DNA from: Chitinibacter sp046530675
Lineage (GTDB): Bacteria; Pseudomonadota; Gammaproteobacteria; Burkholderiales; Chitinibacteraceae
Length of the DNA stretch: 64,000 nucleotides
Assembly (NCBI RefSeq): GCF_046530675.1
Contig: NZ_CP172558.1
Location: 806,001 to 870,000 of the forward strand
Reading direction: 5' to 3'
Shown: positions 41,561-49,281 of the stretch, piece after piece
Numbering within the stretch: position 1 is the stretch's first letter
Layout: each line of letters begins with the position of its first letter
Program-made: the position numbers and the translations under genes
Notes under the pieces: generated by a model
The model's database searches: none
What the model was told of the DNA's origin: nothing
Seen by the model: the letters and a program-made list of their open reading frames with translations, nothing else

Positions 41561-41583
41561 CAAGCCGCCCGAATCAGGGCGGC
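41561..41583 (+). terminator. Hairpin after hsp20
   Basis: AGCCGCCC GAATCA GGGCGGCT, stem of 8 bp; no clear T-tract, so the function is uncertain. Confidence 0.5.
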
Positions 41584-41752
41584 TGAGGGCTATCTCCGTT
41601 AAAACAAAGCCTGAACAGTCCTTCTTCATCTCCCGCCTCAATCACTGCTTACCCTGAAAACCGGCGTACATCACTTTTTTAAGCCCATTCCGTACTGCGT
41701 TTCATTTGTGATTCTTTACCATTCGGCTTAACCCCCACTCCACAGAGGCAAA

Positions 41753-41834
41753 TTGCATGCCAGATTTTGGTTACATGCAAAGTACATAATCACACCAAAA
41801 TGTAGTTGTACTACGTAGTAAATGCGAATAACAT
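41753..41834 (+). promoter_or_regulatory. Promoter and palindromic operator of the 75-residue gene
   Basis: -35 TTGTAC (41806-41811), 17 bp, -10 TAACAT (41829-41834). A perfect 12-bp palindrome TACTACGTAGTA (41809-41820) overlaps the -35 box. Further up, TTGCATG (41753) and CATGCAA (ending 41780) form another dyad. Nothing else is seen in 41584-41871. Confidence 0.45.
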
Positions 41835-41871
41835 AGCCATATAGACTACATAAACACACAAGGAGTACACC

Positions 41872-42099
41872 ATGTTAATGCTGATTTCTTCTTTGATTGA
41901 ACGCTTTTCAGGCCAATCCTGCAATCTTTCGGTCAATGCTCGGGTGAATCGTGCTGGCGACTTTTCTGCGGAGAAATATGATGGCCGCATTTTGAAAATT
42001 GAGGGCAACCAAGCCCGTGTATGCTGGCCTGCCGGTGAAAAAACCGTTGAATATCTGCGTGATCTGGTACAAATCGACGAAGGTTCTGTTTTGCACTAA
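41872..42099 (+). CDS. Small protein of unknown function
   Basis: 75 residues, ATG 41872 with AAGGAG at good spacing. Opening MLMLISSLIERFSGQSCNLS and a later part YDGRILKIEGNQARVCWPAG that looks like a small SH3- or Tudor-like beta barrel (binding of a strand-rich surface). No family named. It has its own promoter with a palindromic operator, so it is likely regulated. Followed by a 49-bp palindrome. Confidence 0.6.
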   Translation: MLMLISSLIERFSGQSCNLSVNARVNRAGDFSAEKYDGRILKIEGNQARVCWPAGEKTVEYLRDLVQIDEGSVLH

Positions 42100-42159
42100 G
42101 CCATAAACCCAGCTGCGGTGCTTTGTTATCAGAGATCCGCCCAATCAGCGCAAATGATA

Positions 42160-42208
42160 GGGTATTGCCACAGGAGCAACTCTATATAAGGCCTCCAAGG
42201 CAATACCC
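42160..42208. repeat. 49-bp palindromic element, best-conserved copy
   Basis: GGGTATTGCC and GGCAATACCC, perfect 10-bp arms, TA on both outer sides. Overlaps the stop codon of the coiled-coil gene on minus by one base (42208). Confidence 0.9.
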
Positions 42209-42414
42209 TATTTTTTGCGTTTTAAATTTTCCAGTTCCTGCTTTTCAAGATAACGCTGCGCCGCCGCTTCGCGCCCGGCCAGCTTGCGGTTTTTTAATGC
42301 CTCATTGAGCGCCTTGCGCCGCTCTTCATTCACCAATTCATCCTCGATATGCCCGGCTTCCTGCATGGCTTGTTTGAGTTGTTTGGCTTGCTGTTTGGCT
42401 TGATTGATCCCCAT
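42208..42414 (-). CDS. Small charged coiled-coil protein, unknown
   Basis: 68 residues, ATG 42414 after GGAGG. Highly charged helix: MGINQAKQQAKQLKQAMQEA, then EERRKALNEALKNRKL and a basic end ENLKRKK. No signal peptide. Such proteins are common and unassigned. It follows waaA in the opposite sense of nothing else; 63 bp separate it from the waaA stop in the same direction. The stop TAG meets the first base of a 49-bp repeat. Confidence 0.6.
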   Translation of the reverse strand: MGINQAKQQAKQLKQAMQEAGHIEDELVNEERRKALNEALKNRKLAGREAAAQRYLEKQELENLKRKK

Positions 42415-42477
42415 CAGAATCCTCCTGCAATCGCAATAGATTTCAGTTTATGCAAAATTGTCCGCACTGCAGCGGAT

Positions 42478-43782
42478 TCAATCCAGCCGTTCTCCCAAAT
42501 ACAGCGCCAGCTCATCGAGCAATCTCGCCGTCGCCCCGCGATGCGCCTGACTGAAAACGATGCCCGCCTGTCCCATTTGTTCGCGACGAACGTCATCATT
42601 CAACAGTTGCAATGCTTGCTGGCCAACGGCTGCTGCATCGTCACCCTGCCAGGCGGCCCCCGCAGCGATGGCTTCACTGGACGCTTGGGCAAAATTAAAT
42701 GTTGATGGGCCGAGCAAGATCGGACTACCGCACGCGGCTGCTTCGATCAGATTCTGGCTGCCAAATTTCAGCAGCGAACCGCCCATGATGGTGACATCGG
42801 CCGCGCTGAACCAGGCGGCCATTTCGCCCATACTGTCGCCAAGCAAGACTTGCGCACTCATCGCTTCGCCCGCCCATTGGCTACGCCGGATCAGAGTCAG
42901 TCCGCGCGCGCTAATCAGCTCGGCAACAACGTCAAAGCGCTGCGGATGACGCGGGACAATGATCAGTAACAGCTCTGCGGGCAAGACGCCCAAATGCTGC
43001 AGTAGCAAAGCTTCTTCACCATCCCGGCTGGAAGCCAATAACAGGATCTTACGTTTGAGCGCTGTTTTCCAGTCCTTGCCGCGGGCAATCAGCGCCGGAT
43101 CAAGCCGGCTATCAAATTTGACATTGCCCATCACCTGAACCTGCTGCGCACCCAATTGCGTCAAACGCTCGGCGTCCTGCCCGCTCTGTGCGTAAACCGC
43201 AGCCAGTTGTGGCAAAACCACTCGCATCAGTGGCGCGACTTTCAAATACCCATTGAGCGATTTTTGCGACAGGCGCGCATTGGCCAGCACCAGCGGAATC
43301 TGCTGCCGGTGACATTCTGCGATGCAGTTCGGCCAGATTTCGGTGTCGATAATCACGCCCAGCCGGGGCTTGAAAGTATGCAAGAAACGCCGGATGGCCG
43401 ACGGATAATCGTAAGGCAGGAAAACAATACATGCATTGATGCCTGATTGCTCACCGTACAACTCATGCGCGGTCGCGCGGCCCGTTGGCGTCATGCAAGT
43501 CAGCAACAGCGGGGCTTGCGGGTAACGCTCACGCAATGCCAGCACGATGGGGTGCAACGCCCGCATTTCACCTACCGAAACCGCGTGCAACCAGATTGGG
43601 CGGGTATCTGACTGCAGGCCATACGCAATATGCTTTTGATTGAAATACCCCAGCCTTTCCGTCCAATGCAAGCGATATTCCGGCTGCTTGCGGCTGCGCT
43701 TGAGCAAATACAGCCAGATCAGCGGAAACGCCAGCCAGAGCACGAGGCGATAAATCAGCAAACTCGCGCGATCAAGCAGCAT
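42478..43782 (-). CDS. waaA: Kdo (3-deoxy-D-manno-octulosonic acid) transferase
   Basis: 434 residues from ATG 43782 (MLLDRASLLIYRLVLWLAFP), overlapping the waaC end by 11 bp. One N-terminal membrane anchor, then the GT30 fold: IWLHAVSVGEMRALHP (catalytic Glu), LLTCMTPTGRATAHEL, ADVTIMGGSLLKFGSQNLIE. It adds Kdo from CMP-Kdo to lipid A precursor at the inner-membrane face. Residues 45-61 (GYFNQKHIAYGLQSDTR) are encoded by a copy of the 49-bp palindrome and make this loop about seven residues longer than in E. coli or Neisseria enzymes as I recall them. Confidence 0.93.
   Translation of the reverse strand: MLLDRASLLIYRLVLWLAFPLIWLYLLKRSRKQPEYRLHWTERLGYFNQKHIAYGLQSDTRPIWLHAVSVGEMRALHPIVLALRERYPQAPLLLTCMTPTGRATAHELYGEQSGINACIVFLPYDYPSAIRRFLHTFKPRLGVIIDTEIWPNCIAECHRQQIPLVLANARLSQKSLNGYLKVAPLMRVVLPQLAAVYAQSGQDAERLTQLGAQQVQVMGNVKFDSRLDPALIARGKDWKTALKRKILLLASSRDGEEALLLQHLGVLPAELLLIIVPRHPQRFDVVAELISARGLTLIRRSQWAGEAMSAQVLLGDSMGEMAAWFSAADVTIMGGSLLKFGSQNLIEAAACGSPILLGPSTFNFAQASSEAIAAGAAWQGDDAAAVGQQALQLLNDDVRREQMGQAGIVFSQAHRGATARLLDELALYLGERLD
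43602..43650. repeat. 49-bp palindromic element inside waaA
   Basis: GGGTATCTG and AAATACCC ends with the core AGGCCATA / ATGCTTTTGA, all family marks, within the coding frame. Only copy fully inside a gene that I trust. Confidence 0.7.
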
Positions 43783-44815
43783 GCTGAAGCACTTCTTCAA
43801 TCACTTTCGCCGTTTGCGCCAACACAACATCGACTGAAATCAGCTTCATCGCCTCGGGGCTGTGCACCCGGTGATGCCAGTTCAGCTTTGCCGGGTCACG
43901 CTGCTGCAATTGCCGAACCGCATCTTCATATACATCGACACAAAACTGGTTGCGCTGCCACGGGCCGGTCAGTTCGGAGCGCACGACGGCGTACAAACCC
44001 AGCACCGGCACATCATAAGCACGAGCAATATGCACCGGGCCACTGTCGGGGGAAATCAGCAGGCTGGCACCGGCCAGCAGCGCGAACAATTGCGGCAAAT
44101 CGGTTTGCCCCGACAAATTGATTCCGTTTGGCGCACGCGCCGCCAGTTGAGCACCGTGTACCGGATCAGCACCAGTAATAATCACCGTGCCTTGCCAGCC
44201 GGTTTCGGGCAAGCGCGCCAAAAATTCGGCTTGCCGCTCGAGCGGCCAGTCGCGCTCGACTTTACTCGATGCCGAATTGAAAACCAGATAAGGCGTCTTG
44301 CCCACGACCTGCTCGCGCCAAGCCAGTGCGCTCGCAAGCAAAGTCGGCGCCCAGTTTTTGGCGCGATGTTCAATACCGATGTAGCTCAGAAAACCTAAAA
44401 ACCCATCGGCCAGATGCTGCTCCACAAAGGGCACACTTTCATTGGTAAATAATCGTTGCCCATCTTTTGCCCTGAGTTTGTCAAAACCGATTTTTCTGTT
44501 GGCCTTGATCAAGGGGTAAATCAGATTGCTGCGCAATTTGGCCTGCATTGCAAACAGGATATCAAAATGTTGATGAGCAAAATCGCGTTTGATTTTGATG
44601 AAATCTGCGATGGTTCTGGGATCATCCACCGGATAAAGCGTAATGCGCTGCGCGAGATGCTGCACAACGGGCAAAAATTTGCGTTCGATAATCCAGGTAA
44701 TTTCAGTATTGGGCAAAGCCTCGCACAAGGACTGAACTGCGGGCAACATTAGAAACAAATCCCCGAGAGCAGACAATCTGAGCAGGCAAATAGAACGGGG
44801 CTGAGTGTGGGTCAT
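43772..44815 (-). CDS. waaC: Glycosyltransferase family 9, heptosyltransferase I type
   Basis: 347 residues, ATG 44815. GT9 fold: RSICLLRLSALGDLFLMLPA at the start (nucleotide-sugar side), FAMQAKLRSNLIYPLIKANR, and LLAGASLLISPDSGPVHIAR with the Asp-Ser-Gly-Pro donor motif. It adds L-glycero-D-manno-heptose to the Kdo of the inner core. It overlaps waaA downstream, so the two are cotranscribed, consistent with LPS core synthesis. The name waaC is by motif and neighbour; a close relative of another heptosyltransferase cannot be excluded. Confidence 0.88.
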   Translation of the reverse strand: MTHTQPRSICLLRLSALGDLFLMLPAVQSLCEALPNTEITWIIERKFLPVVQHLAQRITLYPVDDPRTIADFIKIKRDFAHQHFDILFAMQAKLRSNLIYPLIKANRKIGFDKLRAKDGQRLFTNESVPFVEQHLADGFLGFLSYIGIEHRAKNWAPTLLASALAWREQVVGKTPYLVFNSASSKVERDWPLERQAEFLARLPETGWQGTVIITGADPVHGAQLAARAPNGINLSGQTDLPQLFALLAGASLLISPDSGPVHIARAYDVPVLGLYAVVRSELTGPWQRNQFCVDVYEDAVRQLQQRDPAKLNWHHRVHSPEAMKLISVDVVLAQTAKVIEEVLQHAA

Positions 44816-44914
44816 CCAGTGCAGATCTCCAGCAGAATCCAGGGATTATATCCCGTGAGCCAGCAAAAAATGGTCTAGAGTGAAACAAATTCAGCGCAAA
44901 TCAGAGACCTCGTT

Positions 44915-45535
44915 ATGGGTATTTTATTACTGCTTGGCTACGTAGTGCTTCTGGCGCTGACCATCTGGCAATCTCGCCAAATCAGCAGTTTACGCCAACA
45001 ACTTTCCACGCACATCCTCCATGACCAGCTCACCGGGCTCTATCACCGCCGACAGTTGATAAAGCTGGCCGAGCAGGAAATCAATCGCGCCCAGCGTAAA
45101 AACAGCACCGTTTCGGCCTTATTGGTTGATCTGGATGACTGCTCGAAAATCAACCACCAATACGGCCATCTGGCCGGAGATCTGGCATTGCAACATGTGG
45201 CCAAAGCCGCCATTGAATCGATTCGCGACTTTGATCTGGCCGGACGTTTCTCCGGCGAGGAAATTATCCTGATTCTGCCCGATACCGATCAAAAGGGCGC
45301 AGAAGTGGTCGCCGAACGGCTGCGCGAGAAGGTCAAGCAAACCACAGTCGAACTACCGGATCGTTTCGCACTCGACGTCACGATCACCATTGGTCTGGCT
45401 TGCACACATAATGAAACCGAAACGCTAGAAGATTTGCTGCTCACGGCCGATACAGCATTACGTCAGGCCATGCTGGAAGGGAATGACCGGATTCATTGTT
45501 ATCGCCCGGATGAGGGCGTGAGCGGGTCAACTTGA
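44915..45535 (+). CDS. Membrane-anchored GGDEF-domain protein with altered signature
   Basis: 206 residues, ATG 44915. One N-terminal membrane helix (LLLLGYVVLLALTIWQS), then a coiled segment and a GGDEF domain: HDQLTGLYHRRQLIKLAEQE, LLVDLDDCSKINHQYGHLAG. The signature loop reads FSGEEIILIL in place of GGDEF or GGEEF, so the first Gly is Ser and the final Phe is Ile. Diguanylate cyclase activity is doubtful; a GTP- or effector-binding role is possible. Divergent from waaC. Confidence 0.85.
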   Translation: MGILLLLGYVVLLALTIWQSRQISSLRQQLSTHILHDQLTGLYHRRQLIKLAEQEINRAQRKNSTVSALLVDLDDCSKINHQYGHLAGDLALQHVAKAAIESIRDFDLAGRFSGEEIILILPDTDQKGAEVVAERLREKVKQTTVELPDRFALDVTITIGLACTHNETETLEDLLLTADTALRQAMLEGNDRIHCYRPDEGVSGST

Positions 45536-45620
45536 CGGGGAACAGTGGCTCACAGTCAAGAAACTGGACTCGCTGTCATTCGCTGGTGATAATCACGCCT
45601 TTACCGTCCGGGGTGTGGCA

Positions 45621-45887
45621 ATGAAAATCATTCGTGTATTGGAAGTCTGGGAAAAAGGGATGGAAGGCGGTTTTGTCGGCACACTGCCACTGGACGAACA
45701 TGTTCCTGTCGATTTTCTGTTTAGTCTGTTTGCCGCCGAACAAGATAAAGCCGATCCGGAAATGAAACTATCCTATCTGCTTGACGAAGCTCGACTCGAA
45801 GCTTTACGACCATTTCTGAATCAGGATACGGATTTTTCGCAATTCGATTACATCCTGAGCGCACACGGGATTCCTGATTATCAATAA
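45621..45887 (+). CDS. Protein of unknown function
   Basis: 88 residues from ATG 45621 (MKIIRVLEVWEKGMEGGFVG); GTG 45615 is also possible. Acidic, soluble, with ending FDYILSAHGIPDYQ. The size and acidity resemble small immunity or adaptor proteins but there is no partner toxin. Not recognised. Confidence 0.6.
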   Translation: MKIIRVLEVWEKGMEGGFVGTLPLDEHVPVDFLFSLFAAEQDKADPEMKLSYLLDEARLEALRPFLNQDTDFSQFDYILSAHGIPDYQ

Positions 45888-45933
45888 TCATCTCCGATGA
45901 TGTTTCTAGCCAATCGACACACATGCTACCACA

Positions 45934-45982
45934 GGGTATACCAACGAGAACCATATTTAAAAATGGTTACGAACACATACCC
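45934..45982. repeat. 49-bp palindromic element
   Basis: GGGTATACC and ACATACCC ends, inner arms AACCATA / ATGGTT. Two bases past the msrB stop. Confidence 0.85.
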
Positions 45983-45984
45983 CG

Positions 45985-46377
45985 TCAATCCGGATAAAAC
46001 TTCAAAGCCACCGAATTGATACAGTAACGCTCGCCAGTCGGCTCGGGACCATCGGGAAAGACATGCCCCAGATGCGCATCGCATTTTGCGCAGCGTACTT
46101 CTTCACGAATCATGCCATGACTGTAATCACGGTGACGCTCGATACTGCCGGGTACGGCTTCCTGCCAAAAACTTGGCCAGCCACACCCAGCATCAAATTT
46201 GGTTCCCGATTTGAACAGCAAACTATCGCAACAAACACAGTGATAATCACCAGTGGCAGTCACACGGTATAACTCACCGGAAAACGGTTTTTCGGTGCCC
46301 GCCTGCCGGGTAATGCGATAGGCTTCGGGGCTGAGTTGCAACTTCCATTCGGTTTCGGTTTTACGGATTTTTTTCAT
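45985..46377 (-). CDS. msrB: Peptide-methionine (R)-S-oxide reductase
   Basis: 130 residues from ATG 46377 (MKKIRKTETEWKLQLSPEAY). Zinc cysteines CVCC and CAKC are present, CGWPSFWQE lies between, and the catalytic cysteine is in GERYCINSVALKF near the C-terminus, all typical. It reduces the R-form of methionine sulfoxide with thioredoxin. No signal peptide, so cytoplasmic. The stop codon is next to a 49-bp element; the upstream side carries a GTAC-rich repeat. Confidence 0.96.
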   Translation of the reverse strand: MKKIRKTETEWKLQLSPEAYRITRQAGTEKPFSGELYRVTATGDYHCVCCDSLLFKSGTKFDAGCGWPSFWQEAVPGSIERHRDYSHGMIREEVRCAKCDAHLGHVFPDGPEPTGERYCINSVALKFYPD

Positions 46378-46401
46378 GCTTGTACTCGATGAGTAGGTGG
46401 A

Positions 46402-46470
46402 CAAAAGTTTTCAAGCAAGGCGCTGAGCCGAAGACAGTACAAGTAGTACGGCAAGGCGAAGCAACGATGC
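46402..46470. repeat. GTAC-rich repeat, second copy
   Basis: Shares CAGTACAAGTAGTACGGCAA and neighbouring bases (CAAGGC, GCGAAG, AACGATGC) with 13966-14025. Weak outer arms ACAAAAGT / ACTTTTGG. Located upstream of msrB and downstream of the TPR operon. Confidence 0.65.
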
Positions 46471-46501
46471 GTGAGCACTTTTGGTTTAGCATTTAAGTGA
46501 A

Positions 46502-47557
46502 TTAACTGTAACGGAAATGGCCAAGCTCCAGTCGCAACGACATCTCGAGCTGATTAAGTTGCTTATGAAACATTCGCGTCAATTTTCGTTCGGCTTGTTT
46601 CTGTAAAAGGCTCAACTGTTGGGTGTGGATACATTCCAGATGCATGAGTGCCCCGGCATAATCGCCCTGCTGGGCACACAACGTCTCCAGCAACTCGTGC
46701 GCTTCCTGAGTCAAGCTAAAGCCACGGATATTTTCGGCCAAAACCAGACATTGCTCCAGCATGGTTCGCGCAGCTTCCAGCTTGTTTTGCCGATGATAAA
46801 TCCGCCCCAAAATCAGTGCCGAATAAGCTCGACACCATAAACCACCAAACTGATGAGCCAATACTTGCGCCAATTGTAGATGTTCATAGGCCATATCAAG
46901 CTGATCCCGATCAAGATAAATCAAGCCGGTATAAATATGAAATTCAGCCTGTGCTTCCAGCTGGGGTTTGATTTGTAATTTGCGATGCAGACGCTCGAGT
47001 AAGAGCTGCATTTCGTCAAATTGCTGCTGCTGATAACAACTGGCGATCACGGCCAGCAAGCATTCCACTTGCAATAAAATATCATCCAGGTTTTCCGCCA
47101 GCGCCAAAGCTCGACGTTGATACTCCTGAGAAATATCGAGTTGCTTGAATACCAGACAAACCTGAGCAATCCCGGCATAACCCTGAATAAACGCCCGGCT
47201 GTCTTCCGCCTCAATGGCCACTTGCAAGGCCTGCAGCCAGATATCAAGTGCACGCAGATATTCGCCCTGCATCAACTGGCTTTGTGCCTGCCAATGCAAA
47301 ACTTGCGCTAGCAATTTCCAGTTTTTTAACTGCCTGGCAATCAAGGCCGCATCACGGAAATCTTTCCTGGCAACAGAGGGTTGTTCGCCAGTGGTAAGCA
47401 GATACTCTCCCCGACAAACTAAAGCCTGTGCCTGCCCAAGCGGATAAGCCATCTGCTGCGCCTTCACGATGGCCTGAGTGATTAATTCCAGATTTTTCTC
47501 CAATGGCAATGACTGCTTGAGCTCAAGCAACATTTCATCGAATTCGGCCGGGGTCAT
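46502..47557 (-). CDS. TPR-repeat protein, last gene of the Pil-Chp operon region
   Basis: 351 residues from ATG 47557 (MTPAEFDEMLLELKQSLPLE), overlapping the upstream GGDEF gene by ATGA. It consists of repeated helix pairs (YAGIAQVCLVFKQLDISQEY, YAGALMHLECIHTQQL) like tetratricopeptide repeats, with a coiled end ending HKQLNQLEMSLRLELGHF. It has the TPR half of its neighbour but no GGDEF domain. It may be a duplicated regulator of the cyclase or a scaffold. No signal peptide. Confidence 0.75.
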   Translation of the reverse strand: MTPAEFDEMLLELKQSLPLEKNLELITQAIVKAQQMAYPLGQAQALVCRGEYLLTTGEQPSVARKDFRDAALIARQLKNWKLLAQVLHWQAQSQLMQGEYLRALDIWLQALQVAIEAEDSRAFIQGYAGIAQVCLVFKQLDISQEYQRRALALAENLDDILLQVECLLAVIASCYQQQQFDEMQLLLERLHRKLQIKPQLEAQAEFHIYTGLIYLDRDQLDMAYEHLQLAQVLAHQFGGLWCRAYSALILGRIYHRQNKLEAARTMLEQCLVLAENIRGFSLTQEAHELLETLCAQQGDYAGALMHLECIHTQQLSLLQKQAERKLTRMFHKQLNQLEMSLRLELGHFRYS

Positions 47558-49170
47558 TGATAGGACTCCACACAATTACGCCCGTGCCGTTTGGCACGAT
47601 ACAAGGCATCGTCGGCATGCTGCAGTAACTCCAGACCATCGAGCTCATCACTCAACTCGACGACACCGATACTGCAGCTGGCTTGCAATTGAGGTTGAAT
47701 ATGCTGCCAATCGTATTCGACCATGCGGCAACGGATGCGCTCAGCCACTTCGAAAGCCGTCTCTGCGACGGCACCAGGCAGCAGCAAAACAAATTCTTCT
47801 CCACCAAATCGAACCAGCAGATCGCCACCCCGACACGATTGCAACAAAATCTGCGCAGCACTTCGTATCACTTCATCACCAATGGCGTGGCCAAAATTAT
47901 CATTAATGGCTTTGAAATGATCCAGATCGATCATCAGCACCGACAAGGGACGCAGGTCTTCCCGGCAGCGTTGGTAAAGTACGGGCAACTCCTGATCCAA
48001 TAAACGGCGATTACCGATATTGGTCAACGGATCTTGCAATGAAGCATTGCGCAGGTTTTTCAATAGCTCGGTATTGGCGCTGCTTTGCTGACGTAGCTGC
48101 AGATTTTCCTGCCGGGTCTGCAAAACCATCAACTGAGTATCGAGCTCCCGCATGCGGCGTTCCAATGCGGTATTCAGTTTATCCTGCGCCATTTGCCGGG
48201 CATGCTGCACGGCAAGTTCATGGTATTGGCGCTGATACTGCCAGGCGCGCTGATAATCGTTGCGCAAGCGCTCAAGCTCGGCCAATTGCGCATAGGCGCG
48301 CAACAACAGCGTCTGTGCACCAAAAGTGCTGATTTTGCTGAGTGCTTGTTCCAGATAATCGGCTGCGTGCTCATAATCATGCAAAGCAACGTACACCTTA
48401 CCCAGATTGAGCAGATTGAGCGACTGGCTCCACAAATAACTGGTTTGCTGGTTGATTTCCCAAGCGCGATGCAAGCACTGTTTGGCCGACTCCAGCTCCT
48501 GCAAGGCCAGATAGGCCTCCCCACGATAACTGAACCAGTCAGCCCGCCAGGCCTGATGTCCTGAGTTATGAATCACCTGTTCGCCCTTGTACGAGAGCTT
48601 GAGCACCAATTCGTATTGCTCCAAGGCGTTCAAATCGGCAACGACATGCAACTGACTTTCGGCAAGCAGTTCCTGATTGGTGTAATAGCGGGCAAATTCG
48701 AGTGCGATTTCATGCCAACGTAGCGCCTCGCCAGCCTGCTGGTGCGCAAAATAGACATTGCCGATTCCCAAACATGCCAGGATATGCAGATCCGTTGCGC
48801 GAACAATGAGCGCATTTTTCAGGCAAGCGATCCAGCTTTTCAATGCCAGTCCGTAGTCACTGGCTGCAAAGTGGAGCTGGCCACGCACTTGCTCAAGATC
48901 GGCATTCAGCCGAGGGGATTTCAGTTGGGAATTGAGGGTTTCTAACCGGAGAACGGCCGCATGCCCTTCAGAGAGCCGCCCCAAAGCCCAGCAGCTGCGC
49001 GCAAGCAACAGTTGAGCCTGCGCCTCTTTGTCCGGCAAGGACAAAGTTTGCGCCAATTCAATGGCCTCTTCCATTGACACCAAAGTACGCAGGCAATCAG
49101 GAACAAACCAGTGCAGCCCTTCGGCCAACAGTTGATCCAGTTTTGCGCGCTGATCATGGAGTGCGGACAT
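47554..49170 (-). CDS. TPR-GGDEF diguanylate cyclase
   Basis: 538 residues, ATG 49170. Residues about 1-340 are tetratricopeptide-like (LLARSCWALGRLSEGHAAVL, LGKVYVALHDYEHAADYLEQ), then a coiled linker, then GGDEF about 370-535: DPLTNIGNRRLLDQELPVLY, LMIDLDHFKAINDNFGHAIG, and RGGDLLVRFGGEEFVLLLPG with an intact GGEEF and the RxxD inhibitory site five residues before it. It should make cyclic di-GMP. Close position after pilL suggests a link of c-di-GMP to twitching. ATGA overlap with the following TPR gene. Confidence 0.9.
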   Translation of the reverse strand: MSALHDQRAKLDQLLAEGLHWFVPDCLRTLVSMEEAIELAQTLSLPDKEAQAQLLLARSCWALGRLSEGHAAVLRLETLNSQLKSPRLNADLEQVRGQLHFAASDYGLALKSWIACLKNALIVRATDLHILACLGIGNVYFAHQQAGEALRWHEIALEFARYYTNQELLAESQLHVVADLNALEQYELVLKLSYKGEQVIHNSGHQAWRADWFSYRGEAYLALQELESAKQCLHRAWEINQQTSYLWSQSLNLLNLGKVYVALHDYEHAADYLEQALSKISTFGAQTLLLRAYAQLAELERLRNDYQRAWQYQRQYHELAVQHARQMAQDKLNTALERRMRELDTQLMVLQTRQENLQLRQQSSANTELLKNLRNASLQDPLTNIGNRRLLDQELPVLYQRCREDLRPLSVLMIDLDHFKAINDNFGHAIGDEVIRSAAQILLQSCRGGDLLVRFGGEEFVLLLPGAVAETAFEVAERIRCRMVEYDWQHIQPQLQASCSIGVVELSDELDGLELLQHADDALYRAKRHGRNCVESYQ

Positions 49171-49221
49171 AAACGGCTGATGATTGACCCAGATTTTTCA
49201 CTATAGCTTCAATTGTTCATT

Positions 49222-49253
49222 AAGCGAAAACCCTGCACAAGCAGGGTTTTCGC
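49222..49253 (-). terminator. Hairpin between pilL and the TPR-GGDEF gene
   Basis: GCGAAAACCCTGC ACAA GCAGGGTTTTCGC, a perfect 13-bp stem. It may partly terminate the Pil-Chp transcript before the TPR genes or stabilise its 3' end. Confidence 0.6.
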
Positions 49254-49281
49254 CAATCCAAACAATACCACCAAGGGGTAA

